Below are positions 8,657 through 17,207 of a stretch of 64,000 nt of DNA, piece after piece. Where the stretch lies: the NCBI RefSeq assembly GCF_009720385.1, contig NZ_ML769305.1, positions 204,208-268,207 on the forward strand, in the 5' to 3' direction. Positions within the stretch are counted from its first letter, which is position 1. Each line of letters opens with the position of its first letter. Source of the stretch: Catellatospora vulcania (GTDB taxonomy: Bacteria > Actinomycetota > Actinomycetes > Mycobacteriales > Micromonosporaceae). Position numbers and translations under genes: made by a program. The notes below the pieces were generated by a model. The model had not been told where the DNA came from and made no database searches. It saw nothing but the letters and a program-made list of their open reading frames with translations.

Positions 8657-9739
8657 ATGGGCACTCTGCCACAGCTGTCGACCAACCTCACCCTTGATGA
8701 CTCCGACACTCCTCGGGACGTCGTCGACGCGATGATCCTCGCCCCGTTCAGCACGGGCGAGCAGCCGTACGCCCACACCGCCCGCCTGCCCCGCGTCCGC
8801 AAGGACGCCGACCTGCTGCCACAGGAGGGGCGAGTGCTGCGCGTGGCCACGGACGACGGCCTGCGCAGCCACCTCGCCGCAGGCGACGGCTGGACGCTGC
8901 GCGCCGCGCGCTGGCGCGGCGGCGTCGCCGAGGTCACCGTCACCGCGACCACCGAGGAGCTGGCGCTGCGCATCCTCGACGCCGCCACGCGCAACGCGCG
9001 GGAGGACCACGTCGAGCGCGCCGACACGGTGCCGATGGGCTTCTGGCACCACTCGGCCAAGCGCGGCGCGCAGCGCAGCACCCGGCCGATCACCACACCG
9101 TCGTGGGACGCGATCCGGGACAACTACTCCGCCGACGTCGCCGGCTCGCTGGAGCGCCTGATGACGCTCACCCCGGACTCGATCAGCGGCCGCCTGCTGC
9201 TGCTGCACGGCGTGCCCGGCACCGGCAAGACCACCGCGCTGCGCGCGCTCGCGCGCGCATGGTCGTCGTGGTGCCAGGTCGACTGCGTGCTCGACCCGGA
9301 GCACCTGTTCCACGACTCCAGCTACCTGATGGAGGTGGCCATCGGCGACGACGAGCAGGAGGAGCGCCGCTGGCGGCTGCTGCTGGTCGAGGACTGCGAC
9401 GAGCTGATCTCGTCAGCGGCGAAGGCGTCCAGCGGCCAGGCGCTGTCACGCCTGCTCAATCTGACCGACGGCCTGCTCGCCCAGGGGCGGGACGTGCTCG
9501 TGGGCCTGACCACCAACGAACCGCTCAACAAGCTGCACCCCGCCGTGGTCCGCCCCGGCCGCTGCCTGGCCCAGATCGAGGTGGGTCCGCTGCCCTTCGC
9601 GCAGGCGAGCGCCTGGCTGGGCAGCACGGTGGGCCTCAGCTCGTCCGGCGCCACGCTGGCGGAGCTGTTCGCCATCCAGCGCGGCGACCGCGACCTGGTC
9701 CAGCTCACGCCCGAACCCTCCACCGGCTGCTACCTGTGA
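8657..9739 (+). CDS. AAA-family ATPase with DUF5925-like N-terminal domain
   Basis: A 360-residue protein. The N-terminal 130 residues resemble DUF5925. The ATPase core has Walker A HGVPGTGKTTALR near residue 183, Walker B LLLVEDCDEL near 240-250, a sensor-like VGLTTNE and an arginine-rich RPGRC element. Such ATPases work as oligomeric remodelling motors, but the substrate of this family is unknown. The ATG at 8657 follows GATCAT at 8645-8650, a weak -10 candidate. It is convergent with the ABC permease gene. Confidence 0.78.
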   Translation: MGTLPQLSTNLTLDDSDTPRDVVDAMILAPFSTGEQPYAHTARLPRVRKDADLLPQEGRVLRVATDDGLRSHLAAGDGWTLRAARWRGGVAEVTVTATTEELALRILDAATRNAREDHVERADTVPMGFWHHSAKRGAQRSTRPITTPSWDAIRDNYSADVAGSLERLMTLTPDSISGRLLLLHGVPGTGKTTALRALARAWSSWCQVDCVLDPEHLFHDSSYLMEVAIGDDEQEERRWRLLLVEDCDELISSAAKASSGQALSRLLNLTDGLLAQGRDVLVGLTTNEPLNKLHPAVVRPGRCLAQIEVGPLPFAQASAWLGSTVGLSSSGATLAELFAIQRGDRDLVQLTPEPSTGCYL

Positions 9740-9797
9740 TCCAGGGGTGTCACGAGCCGCGCCCTGCATAGACGCCGGCCGCCGCGTGGGGCCGGGT

Positions 9798-10535
9798 TCA
9801 GAGCAGGCGGCTGCGGCCCCAGCCGCGGTTCATGCGCCAGGCGGCGTACAGGCCTGCGGCGAGCGCGACGAGCAGCAGCACACCGACGCCGCGCAGCACG
9901 GCGCCCGTGTCACCGGCCGTCGCGCCGGACAGCGCCCGCAGCGCCCAGTATCCCGGCGACGCGGGCGCGATCGTCCGCGCCCAGCCGGGCAGCAGCGACA
10001 GTGGCACCATCGCGCCGCCGAGCGTGGACAGCAGCAGCGCGCCGAGGTCGTTGACCGCGCCGAGCTCGCTGTGGCTGCGTACCGTCACCGCCGCGGCGGC
10101 GCCGAGCAGCAGCAGCGTGACCGCCCAGGCCAGCCCCGCCAGCGCGAGCAGGTCCGGGCGGGCCACCCGCAGGCCGAGCGCGACGACGCCGTACCCGAGC
10201 ACCACCGCCTGCTGCGCCAGCAGCACCCCGCCGAGCGCGACCGCCTTTCCGGCCAGGATCTGCCACGCCGACGCGGGCGTGGCCCGCAGCCGGTCCAGGG
10301 TGTGCCAGGAGCGCTCGGTGAGCAGCGAGCCGCCGACGATGGACAGCCCCAGCAGCGAGAACAGCACCAGCATGCCGGTGACCGCGTGGGTGGTGCCCTG
10401 GTCGCCGATGGCGGCGCGGTAGAGCGGGCGCAGCACGGTGATCATCACGAGCGGCATGCCGATGCGGCTGATCACCGCGCCGGGCTCGGCCGCCAGCAGG
10501 GCCAGGTTGATCCGGACGAGGGCGAGGCTACGCAT
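9798..10535 (-). CDS. ABC-2 type transporter permease
   Basis: A 245-residue protein with about six membrane segments and the ABC-2 permease hallmark LTERSWHTLDRLRATP in the loop after the second segment. It starts at 10535 inside the 3' end of the ATPase gene (8-bp overlap), so the two are translationally coupled and should form one exporter. The divergent TetR gene next to the operon suggests drug or metabolite efflux induced by its substrate (inference). Confidence 0.87.
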   Translation of the reverse strand: MRSLALVRINLALLAAEPGAVISRIGMPLVMITVLRPLYRAAIGDQGTTHAVTGMLVLFSLLGLSIVGGSLLTERSWHTLDRLRATPASAWQILAGKAVALGGVLLAQQAVVLGYGVVALGLRVARPDLLALAGLAWAVTLLLLGAAAAVTVRSHSELGAVNDLGALLLSTLGGAMVPLSLLPGWARTIAPASPGYWALRALSGATAGDTGAVLRGVGVLLLVALAAGLYAAWRMNRGWGRSRLL

Positions 10536-11232
10536 GGTCGGCCGCCAGGGCGTGGTAGAGGTCGTCGAGGGTCTCGTGCCCGGCGAGCAGCTCGCCCTGG
10601 CTGCCGCGGCTGATGACCCGCCCGGCCCGGCAGACCGCGAGCGTGGCCCCGAGGTCGGCCAGCTCGGGCAGGTAGTGGGTCGTGTACAGCACGGCCGCGC
10701 CGTCGGCGGCGTGGGCGCGTACGAGTTGGAGCAGTGCGGCGCGGGTGCCGGGGTCGGCGCCGGTGGTGGGCTCGTCGAGCAGCAGCAGCGCGGGGCGGTG
10801 CAGCATCGCGGTCGCGGCCTGGGCGCGCCGGCGCTGTCCGCCGGAGAGCAGCCCGACGGGCCGGCGCAGCACGTCGGTGAGGCCGAGCGCCTGCGTGGTG
10901 TCGTCGACCGCCTGCCGCAGGGCGCGGCCGCGCAGCCCGGCGAGCGCCCCGAACAGGCGCAGGTTGCGTTCGACGGTCACGGACAGGTACAGCGCGATCT
11001 CCTGCGGGGCGACGCCGATCAGGTGGCGGGCGCGGGCCGGCGGCAGGCCGCCCACGGTCACCGTGCCCTCGTCCGGGCGGGTCAGCCCCGTGACGATCTC
11101 CACGAAGGTGCTCTTGCCCGCGCCGTTGTGGCCGATCAGGCCGCAGATCTCGCCGGGCGCGAGGGTGAGGTCGAAGCCGTCGAGGGCGGTGACCGGGCCG
11201 TACGCCTTGCGCACCCCCGACGCGTGCAGCAC
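10528..11232 (-). CDS. ABC transporter ATP-binding protein
   Basis: A 234-residue nucleotide-binding subunit with Walker A GHNGAGKST, signature LLSGGQRRR, Walker B LLLLDEPTTGADP and H-loop YTTHYLPEL. It closely resembles ATPases of ABC-2 drug or antibiotic exporters (DrrA/CcmA group). The GTG start at 11232 is fixed by AGGAGG 6 nt upstream. It precedes and overlaps the permease gene and is divergent from tetR across a 48-bp gap that is mostly operator. Confidence 0.9.
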   Translation of the reverse strand: MLHASGVRKAYGPVTALDGFDLTLAPGEICGLIGHNGAGKSTFVEIVTGLTRPDEGTVTVGGLPPARARHLIGVAPQEIALYLSVTVERNLRLFGALAGLRGRALRQAVDDTTQALGLTDVLRRPVGLLSGGQRRRAQAATAMLHRPALLLLDEPTTGADPGTRAALLQLVRAHAADGAAVLYTTHYLPELADLGATLAVCRAGRVISRGSQGELLAGHETLDDLYHALAADHA

Positions 11233-11244
11233 CCCGCGCCTCCT

Positions 11245-11279
11245 TTGTGATCTACGCTGTATAGATCTACACTGTAGAG
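11245..11279. promoter_or_regulatory. TetR operator and promoter between the ABC exporter and tetR
   Basis: Two 15-bp direct repeats, ATCTACGCTGTATAG (11250-11264) and ATCTACACTGTAGAG (11265-11279), abut the tetR ATG. The second contains the palindrome CTACA-C-TGTAG. On the plus strand TTGTGA (11245-11250) and TACACT (11268-11273) are spaced 17 bp apart, and the -10 box ends 7 nt before the ATG, so tetR is probably leaderless and self-repressed. The same sites would block the exporter promoter on the other strand. Confidence 0.7.
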
Positions 11280-11280
11280 C

Positions 11281-11946
11281 ATGGCGGAACAGGGTGTCGA
11301 GGCCCGGCGGCGGGAGATCCTGACCGCCGCGCTGGCGCTGGCCGACGAACGCGGCCTGGACGCGCTGTCCATGCGCGCGGTCGCGGCAAGGGTCGGCGTG
11401 ACGCCGATGGCGCTGTATCCCCACGTCGGCAACAAGGACGCGCTGCTCGACGGCCTGGTCGACCTGCTGCTGGCCGAACTGCTGCCCGCCGCGCGCACGG
11501 CCGGGCCGTGGCACGAGCGGTTGCGCGCCATCGCCCACGCGGGCCGCGCACTCGCCCACCGGCACCCCGCCGCCTATCCCCTGCTGCTGTCGCGCCCCGC
11601 CGTCACACCGGACGCGGTGCGCCTGGTGGACGCGCTCTACCGGGCGCTGCTGGACGCGGGCGTGCCCGCGGCGCAGGTGCCCCGGCTGGAGCGGCTGGTC
11701 TCGACCTACGTGCTCGGCTACGCGATCGGCGAGATCACCGGCCGCTTCGCGCCGGCCGATCCACGCCGGCACGCACGGGCCACGGCCGCCGGTGGCGCGG
11801 CGCCCGCACATCAAGAGCTTTCGGGGGTACTGGCACAGCCCCCCGACTGGGATGCCGAGTTCGCCGCAGGCCTCGACGACCTGATGCACGTCATCACGGG
11901 CCACGTCCCGTCGGCGGAATCCGCTCGTCGACTGTCCAACCACTGA
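11281..11946 (+). CDS. TetR-family transcriptional repressor
   Basis: A 221-residue protein with an N-terminal TetR helix-turn-helix: ILTAALALADERGLDALSMRAVA, then VGVTPMALYPHVGNKDALLDGLVD (residues about 13-60). The C-terminal domain looks like TetR_C, a ligand-binding and dimer region. It is divergent from the two-gene ABC exporter, with a repeated palindromic operator directly upstream, so it probably represses both itself and the exporter. The inducer is unknown. A dispersed repeat element follows the stop codon. Confidence 0.88.
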   Translation: MAEQGVEARRREILTAALALADERGLDALSMRAVAARVGVTPMALYPHVGNKDALLDGLVDLLLAELLPAARTAGPWHERLRAIAHAGRALAHRHPAAYPLLLSRPAVTPDAVRLVDALYRALLDAGVPAAQVPRLERLVSTYVLGYAIGEITGRFAPADPRRHARATAAGGAAPAHQELSGVLAQPPDWDAEFAAGLDDLMHVITGHVPSAESARRLSNH

Positions 11947-11966
11947 CACGCCGTTCCAGCTCACCG

Positions 11967-12022
11967 AGCGTTAGGAAGGTGCCCTTCCTCTACGAATAGC
12001 GATATGAAGGTGCCCCTCCTTT
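11967..12022. repeat. Dispersed palindromic repeat, GAAGGTGCCCTTC family (copy 1)
   Basis: Two near-palindromic modules, GGAAGGTGCCCTTCC (about 11974-11988) and GAAGGTGCCCCTCC (about 12006-12019), flank a spacer containing CTACGAATAGCGATA. The reverse complement closely matches the element at 50966-51020, including the spacer. Located between tetR and the helicase-nuclease gene. Confidence 0.65.
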
Positions 12023-12068
12023 CCCAAGGGTGCTTGGCGGGGGTGCGCGAGTCTGCCATCGTTGGGCC

Positions 12069-15000
12069 GTGACCGTGTCGGAGAGCGTCCCGCAGCAACC
12101 GCAGCCGTCCCATGTCGCGCTCGCCACCAGGCGGTGGGCGGATGCGCTGGTGGACGACTCCGGGCGCAACCAGCTGGCGTACTACCGCGATCTGCGGGCC
12201 GGCACGCTGCGGTTGGACACCGCGCAACCGGTGGCGGTGACGGCGCTGACGGCCGGGCGCACCGTGACGCTGCGTCAGCTGTTTCCGGACGACGTCGCGC
12301 ATGCCGATGCGATGCGCCGGGCGCGGACCATCCGGACCCGGATGCGCACGCTCGCCGAGGAGCGCGGCGTCGACGTCGGCTACCTGGCCAGCGGGATCGC
12401 GAGCTGGTGGGAGTCGGATCGCACGCCGCGCTCGCCGGTGCTGCTGCACCGGCTGACGGTGCGGACCACGTCGGCGGCCGAGACCGACTTCGCGCTGACG
12501 CTCGATCCGGAGCCGACGGTCAACCCGGTGCTGCTGTTCAAGCTGTTCAAGGAGCACCGCCTCGACCTCGACCCGGAGACGCTGCTCGACGCGCTGCCGG
12601 AGGGCCCCTACGATCCGCTGCCGCTGTTCGAGCAGCTGGCCAAGGCGGCGCAGGACGTGCGCGGCTTCACGGTCAGCCCGGAGCTGCTGGTGGGCACGTT
12701 CCTGTACGAGAAGCTGCCCATGGTCGCCGACATCACCGAGCACAGCGAGCTGCTGGAGAGCAGCGAGGTGATCGCCGCGCTGGCGGGCGACCCGCGGGCG
12801 CTGAGCGAGCTGTACGCCACCGCCCCGGTCGAACCCGACGCGCCGGACCGGCTGCTGCCGGGCGACGAGTTCCTGGTGCTGGACGCCGACTCGTCGCAGA
12901 GCTACGCGGTCAACGCCGCGGTCGCCGGGCACCACCTGGTGGTCAAGGGGCCGCCGGGGACGGGCAAGAGCCAGACCATCGCCAACATGATCATGGCGTT
13001 GGCGGCCCGGGGCCGCACGGCCCTGTTCGTCGCGGAGAAGCGCGCCGCCATCGACGCGGTGCTCGACCGGCTGAACCAGGTCGGTCTCGACGACCTGGTG
13101 CAGAACCTGCACGGCGACCAGAGCAGCCGCCGCGAGCTGGCCCGCGCGCTGGACTCGCGGCTGCAGCGGGCCCGGCACGAGACCCGGCCGACCACCGAGG
13201 ACACCGACCGCAGCCTGGTCGACACGCGCGCCGCGCTGTCGCGCCACCACGCGGCGCTGCACCACCGGCACGACCCGTGGGGCCTGTCCATGTTCGAGCT
13301 GCAGTCGCGGCTGCTGGGCGTCAGCCCCGCGGACATGACTCCGCAGCGCTGGTCCGGCGACGACCTGGTCCGCCTCGACGCCCCGACCGCGGCGCGGCTG
13401 CGCGCCTCGGTGACGGAGCTGGCGCAGCTCGGCGCGTTCGACCCCGAGCCCGGCCCGGGACCGTGGGTCCGCTCGACCGTGCCTGACCGGACCACCGCGC
13501 AGCTGGCGTACACGCTGGCCGGGCAGGCCGCGACGACGCTGGCTCCGGCCCGTCAGCAGCTCACCGCGCTGGCCGCGCAGCTGGGCCTGTCCGTGCCGGG
13601 CACGTTGAGTTCGGCGCAGAAGATGGCCGCCCTGCTGTCCGAGGTGGACACCACGCTGCGGCGGCTGCGGCCGGAGGCTTACACCGCCGACCTCGCCGCC
13701 TGGATCACCGCGTCGGCGACCGGCCCGGAGCGCGGCAGCATGGGCTTCTGGCAGCGGCGCAAGATGCTCAAGCAGATCCGGGCGCACTGGATCGCGCCCG
13801 GCCGCCCCAGCACCGCCGAGCTGCACGAGGCCGCCGTCGCCGCGGCCGACGAGCTGGCCCGCTGGCGCGTGGTGAGCCGCGACGGGCAGCCGCCGCGCAC
13901 CAGCCCGTCGGCCGCCGCCTCGCTGGCGGTGTTCGCCGAGTTCACCGGCGCGCTGGAGTCGCTGCGCGGCTACGTGCCGATCGACAACGACGACCTGACC
14001 CTGCTGCAGCCGGAGCTGGACCGGCTCGCCGGCGACCAGGCCGACCTGCTGCGCACCGCCCGGCGCAACGAGCTGGCCGCAGGCCTGGTGGACTGGCGCG
14101 CCCGGCGGCTGCTGGACGAGCTGGCGGCCCGCGGCGTCGGCGGTGACACGGCCCGTGCCGGGGCCGCGTTCGACCACGCATGGCTCAGTTCGGTGCTGGA
14201 GCACGTGCGCTTCACCGACGAGCACCTGTCGGCGTTCCACGGGGCTGCCCTGCACGCGGCGGTGACCGAGTTCCACACCGCCGACGCCGCGCACATCACC
14301 GCGGCCGCGCAGCGGGTGCGGCACCTGGCCGCCCGAAACCTGATGGCGGTGCTCGACGAGTTCCCCGAGCAGCAGCAACTGGTCCGCCGGGAGGCCGCCA
14401 AGAAGGCCCGGCACCTGCCGGTGCGGCGGCTGTTCGAGCAGGCCCCGGACGCGCTCACCGCGCTCAAGCCGTGCTGGGCGATGAGCCCGCTGCTGGTCAG
14501 CCAGGTGCTGCCGGCCCGGGTGCTGTTCGACGTGGTCATCTTCGACGAGGCCAGCCAGGTCGAGCCGGTCGACGGGGTGCCCGCGATCATGCGCGGCCGC
14601 CAGGTCGTGGTGGCCGGCGACGAGCACCAGCTGCCGCCGACGAACTTCTTCCAGCGCGCCGACGGCGACAGCGACACCCCCGACGACGGCACCGCGCTCG
14701 GCGACGACGTCGAGTCGCTGCTGCAGGCGTTCGCGCACACCCTGCCACTGCCGCAGGTGCGGCACCTGGCCTGGCACTACCGCAGCCGCGACGAGCGGCT
14801 CATCGCGTTCTCGGACCGGCACGTGTACGCCCCGAACGGCAACGCGCTGACCACGTTCCCGGGCGCGGACGCCGGGGACTGCATCAGCCACGTGCTGGTC
14901 ACCGGCGAGGCCGACCCGGACGCCTCCGCCGAGAGCGGCAGCGCCGAGGTGCGCCGGGTGGTGGAGCTGATCCTCGCGCACGCAGCAGGGCGGCCCGCCG

Positions 15001-16055
15001 AGTCGCTGGGCGTCATCACCATGGGCATCACCCACGCCGAGCGCGTCGACGCCGCGCTGCGCCGCGCCCTGGCCACCCGCCCGGAGCTGGAGCCGTACTT
15101 CTCCGAGCACGGGCACGAGCCGTTCTTCGTCAAGAACATCGAGCGGGTGCAAGGCGACGAGCGCGACGCGGTGATCCTGACCATCGGCTACCCGAAGGGC
15201 CTGGACGGGCGGATGCTCTACCGCTTCGGGCCGTTGAACACCAAGGGCGGGCACCGGCGGCTCAACGTGGCCATCACCCGGGCCCGCCGCCGGATGACCG
15301 TGGTCAGCTCGTTCACCCACCTGGACATGGATCCGCAGCGGCTGCGCGCCGAGGGCGCGGTCATGCTGCGCGACTTCCTCGCGTACGCCTCCTCCGGCGG
15401 CCGCCGCGAGACCCTGGCTACGACGACCTCCCCGGCGCTGAACCCGTTCGAGGCCGACGTGCTGGCCAAGCTCACCGCGGCGGGCATCCCGCTGGTGGTG
15501 CAGCACGGCGTGGGCGGGCACCGCATCGACTTCGCGGCCACCCACCCCGACGACCCGGAGCGGCTGGTGCTGGCGATCGAGGCCGACGGGGCGTCCTATC
15601 ACGCCTCGCCGACGGTGCGCGACCGCGACCGGCTGCGCCAGCAGCACCTGGAACGGCTGGGCTGGCGCTTCCACCGGATCTGGTCCACCGACTGGATGCG
15701 CCAGCGCGAGGTCGAGATCGCCAAGGCACGGGCCGTGTACGACCTCGCGGTGTCGGAGTCGGCGGGGCTGCCGATGGACACCGTCGCCGAGGGCGTGACC
15801 CTGCGGCTGCCCTCGGCGACCCCGCGCAGCCTGCCCAAACCCGAGCTGCCGCCGGCCACGCAGATCACCGAGGTGCCGCGGCAGACGCTGGTGGACCTGG
15901 TCCGCTGGATCGAGAGCGACGGCCTCAACCGCACCGAGGACGAGGTCGTCGCCGAAGCCACCACGGAGCTGGGCTTCGCCCGCCGCGGGCCGCGCATCAC
16001 CGAGACGCTGCGCCAGGTCCGCCGCGAGACGATCGAGGGCGGCGCTACTTCTTGA
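12069..16055 (+). CDS. DUF4011 / superfamily 1 helicase / REase-fold nuclease protein (candidate phage-defence protein)
   Basis: A 1,328-residue multidomain protein. The N-terminal region has the DUF4011 pattern GRNQLAYYRDLRAGTLRL. It is followed by a split SF1 helicase: Walker A KGPPGTGKSQT near residue 298, motif II FDEASQ near 825, motif III GDEHQLPPT near 850, WHYRSRDE near 900, RVQGDERD near 1026 and NVAITRARRR near 1066. A Vsr/MTES_1575-like nuclease follows (RIDFA near 1152, AIEADGASYH near 1171, RDRDRLRQQHLERLGW, RIWSTDWM), then a winged-helix-like tail. DUF4011-helicase-Vsr proteins have been reported as anti-phage systems (Hhe), but this one is untested. The GTG start at 12069 lies 6 nt after CATCGT; earlier starts are possible. 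The 3' end overlaps the convergent NUDIX gene by 11 bp. Confidence 0.85.
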   Translation: MTVSESVPQQPQPSHVALATRRWADALVDDSGRNQLAYYRDLRAGTLRLDTAQPVAVTALTAGRTVTLRQLFPDDVAHADAMRRARTIRTRMRTLAEERGVDVGYLASGIASWWESDRTPRSPVLLHRLTVRTTSAAETDFALTLDPEPTVNPVLLFKLFKEHRLDLDPETLLDALPEGPYDPLPLFEQLAKAAQDVRGFTVSPELLVGTFLYEKLPMVADITEHSELLESSEVIAALAGDPRALSELYATAPVEPDAPDRLLPGDEFLVLDADSSQSYAVNAAVAGHHLVVKGPPGTGKSQTIANMIMALAARGRTALFVAEKRAAIDAVLDRLNQVGLDDLVQNLHGDQSSRRELARALDSRLQRARHETRPTTEDTDRSLVDTRAALSRHHAALHHRHDPWGLSMFELQSRLLGVSPADMTPQRWSGDDLVRLDAPTAARLRASVTELAQLGAFDPEPGPGPWVRSTVPDRTTAQLAYTLAGQAATTLAPARQQLTALAAQLGLSVPGTLSSAQKMAALLSEVDTTLRRLRPEAYTADLAAWITASATGPERGSMGFWQRRKMLKQIRAHWIAPGRPSTAELHEAAVAAADELARWRVVSRDGQPPRTSPSAAASLAVFAEFTGALESLRGYVPIDNDDLTLLQPELDRLAGDQADLLRTARRNELAAGLVDWRARRLLDELAARGVGGDTARAGAAFDHAWLSSVLEHVRFTDEHLSAFHGAALHAAVTEFHTADAAHITAAAQRVRHLAARNLMAVLDEFPEQQQLVRREAAKKARHLPVRRLFEQAPDALTALKPCWAMSPLLVSQVLPARVLFDVVIFDEASQVEPVDGVPAIMRGRQVVVAGDEHQLPPTNFFQRADGDSDTPDDGTALGDDVESLLQAFAHTLPLPQVRHLAWHYRSRDERLIAFSDRHVYAPNGNALTTFPGADAGDCISHVLVTGEADPDASAESGSAEVRRVVELILAHAAGRPAESLGVITMGITHAERVDAALRRALATRPELEPYFSEHGHEPFFVKNIERVQGDERDAVILTIGYPKGLDGRMLYRFGPLNTKGGHRRLNVAITRARRRMTVVSSFTHLDMDPQRLRAEGAVMLRDFLAYASSGGRRETLATTTSPALNPFEADVLAKLTAAGIPLVVQHGVGGHRIDFAATHPDDPERLVLAIEADGASYHASPTVRDRDRLRQQHLERLGWRFHRIWSTDWMRQREVEIAKARAVYDLAVSESAGLPMDTVAEGVTLRLPSATPRSLPKPELPPATQITEVPRQTLVDLVRWIESDGLNRTEDEVVAEATTELGFARRGPRITETLRQVRRETIEGGATS

Positions 16056-16491
16056 CGGCGGTGCGCAGCACGTCGCGCACCGCGTCGAGCATCGGGATCT
16101 GGTCCAGTTCGGCCGACGAGTGCCAGCTGGGTTCGACCATGATGCCGTCGGGCTGCGGGCGCAGGTCGCCGCCGAGCACCGTCACGCCGTAGAGCATGAA
16201 CACGCCGTGGAAGTCGATGCCACCGTTCAGCTGACGGTGGTCGGAGCCGACCTCCAGCAGCGCGTCGACGCGCACCTCCAGGCCCGTGGTCTCGGCGAAC
16301 TCGCGCACCACCGTCTCGGCCGGGTGCTCGCCGTGCTCGATGGTGCCGCCGGGCGGCATCCACTTGCCGAGGTCCCCGTGGGCGCTGCGGCCGATCTGCA
16401 CGAGCAGCACGGTGTCACCCTCGCGCGCCAACCCGTACGCCGAGACCCGCTGCCACTGCCTGACCATCGTCACGTTGAGAAAGCCTGCCAT
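16045..16491 (-). CDS. NUDIX hydrolase with a variant Nudix box
   Basis: A 148-residue protein of NUDIX length. The box reads GGTIEHGEHPAETVV then REFAETTGLEV (about residues 47-69): the first Glu and the REF pair are kept, but the usual EE pair of the REuxEExGu motif is ET, so one metal ligand position differs. It could still be active, since the first Glu of the pair is the main base in many members. ATG 16491 is chosen; a GTG at 16509 would add six residues. It overlaps the helicase-nuclease gene tail to tail by 11 bp. Substrate unknown. Confidence 0.75.
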   Translation of the reverse strand: MAGFLNVTMVRQWQRVSAYGLAREGDTVLLVQIGRSAHGDLGKWMPPGGTIEHGEHPAETVVREFAETTGLEVRVDALLEVGSDHRQLNGGIDFHGVFMLYGVTVLGGDLRPQPDGIMVEPSWHSSAELDQIPMLDAVRDVLRTAVKK

Positions 16492-16818
16492 GTTCTCGCG
16501 CGGTCGCACAGATGGTCGAACCGCTGATTCGCCACGCAGAGCGCTTCTCCCAGCTCACACCTGCCACATCTGGGCGGGCTTGATCGCGGTTTCCGGTCGG
16601 AAAGTGTGGCCTGCCCGCATTTCCTGACCGGAAACAGCGATCACCACGCCCCCACGAGCGGCACGCGGACGGCGGCGGACTCCCCCGGCGCGGGTGCGCC
16701 GCCGGGTGGACGCGCCGCGAACAGCAGGTTGACCGCACGATTTCACCGGTTCGGGGGAGGTGAAGTCACCCTTTAGACGAAACCGCAATGACATATGCCA
16801 CCGCCTATGCTCGCGGTC
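16492..16818. other. Intergenic region dominated by a long hairpin
   Basis: About 327 bp without a convincing gene. It lies between the divergent starts of the NUDIX and Imm51-like genes. It contains the 16582-16642 inverted repeat and, near its right end, the -10-like TATGCT (16806-16811) that fits the leaderless start at 16819. Confidence 0.55.
16582..16642. repeat. Long imperfect inverted repeat (hairpin)
   Basis: The left arm (16582-16603) carries GATCGC and GTTTCCGGTC then GGAAA; the right arm (16620-16642) is its reverse complement apart from one mismatch and one extra base. The loop is 16 nt. About 21 of 22 positions pair. It sits more than 170 bp upstream of the next gene, so it is not an obvious terminator. 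It could be a REP-like or small non-autonomous element. Confidence 0.65.
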
Positions 16819-17166
16819 ATGGCACGTGACCCCGACTTCGACCCCGGCAAGCTGGTCGAGCACGACTCCGGTGAGTTCAGCCTGACCTTCGACGACTTCG
16901 ACGACTATGTGGACATCTTCGACGAGCAGGGCTGGCTCGGCAACGGCTACGCCTGGGAGGGCGTGGTGCAGGTGCTGCTGGCCGAACGCGCGCCGGAGGT
17001 GCTCGACCAGATCGAGTTCGACTCCGAGGCGGACCTGTTCTCGGTGCGCGCCGGCGACATCGAGCCGCTGGCGGAGGTGGCCGCCACCATCCGCGAGGCG
17101 GTCGTCGACCTCGACGTGCTGGCCGACGCCATCACCCGCGCCGAGGAACAGGGCCTGCTCGACTGA
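16819..17166 (+). CDS. Imm51-like immunity protein
   Basis: A small acidic protein of 115 residues. SLTFDDFDDYVDIFDEQGWLGNGYAWEGVVQVLL followed by IEFDSEADLFSV fits my recollection of immunity protein 51 (Imm51), a family that neutralises polymorphic or contact-dependent toxins. No toxin gene lies beside it, so it would be an orphan immunity gene, or the family assignment may be incomplete. ATG 16819 is supported by TATGCT 7 nt upstream (leaderless); an ATG at 16795 lies upstream of that box and is less likely. The next gene, an S66 peptidase, has its own -10 box. Confidence 0.6.
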   Translation: MARDPDFDPGKLVEHDSGEFSLTFDDFDDYVDIFDEQGWLGNGYAWEGVVQVLLAERAPEVLDQIEFDSEADLFSVRAGDIEPLAEVAATIREAVVDLDVLADAITRAEEQGLLD

Positions 17167-17207
17167 TATCGGGTGCCGCGATCGGGCGGATCGGCTAGTT
17201 TCCGCCC

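Noticed and set aside
11961-15674. 1,237-codon open frame on the minus strand opposite the helicase-nuclease
   Set aside because: Composition is that of an antisense shadow and no motif is present, while all helicase motifs read on the plus strand.
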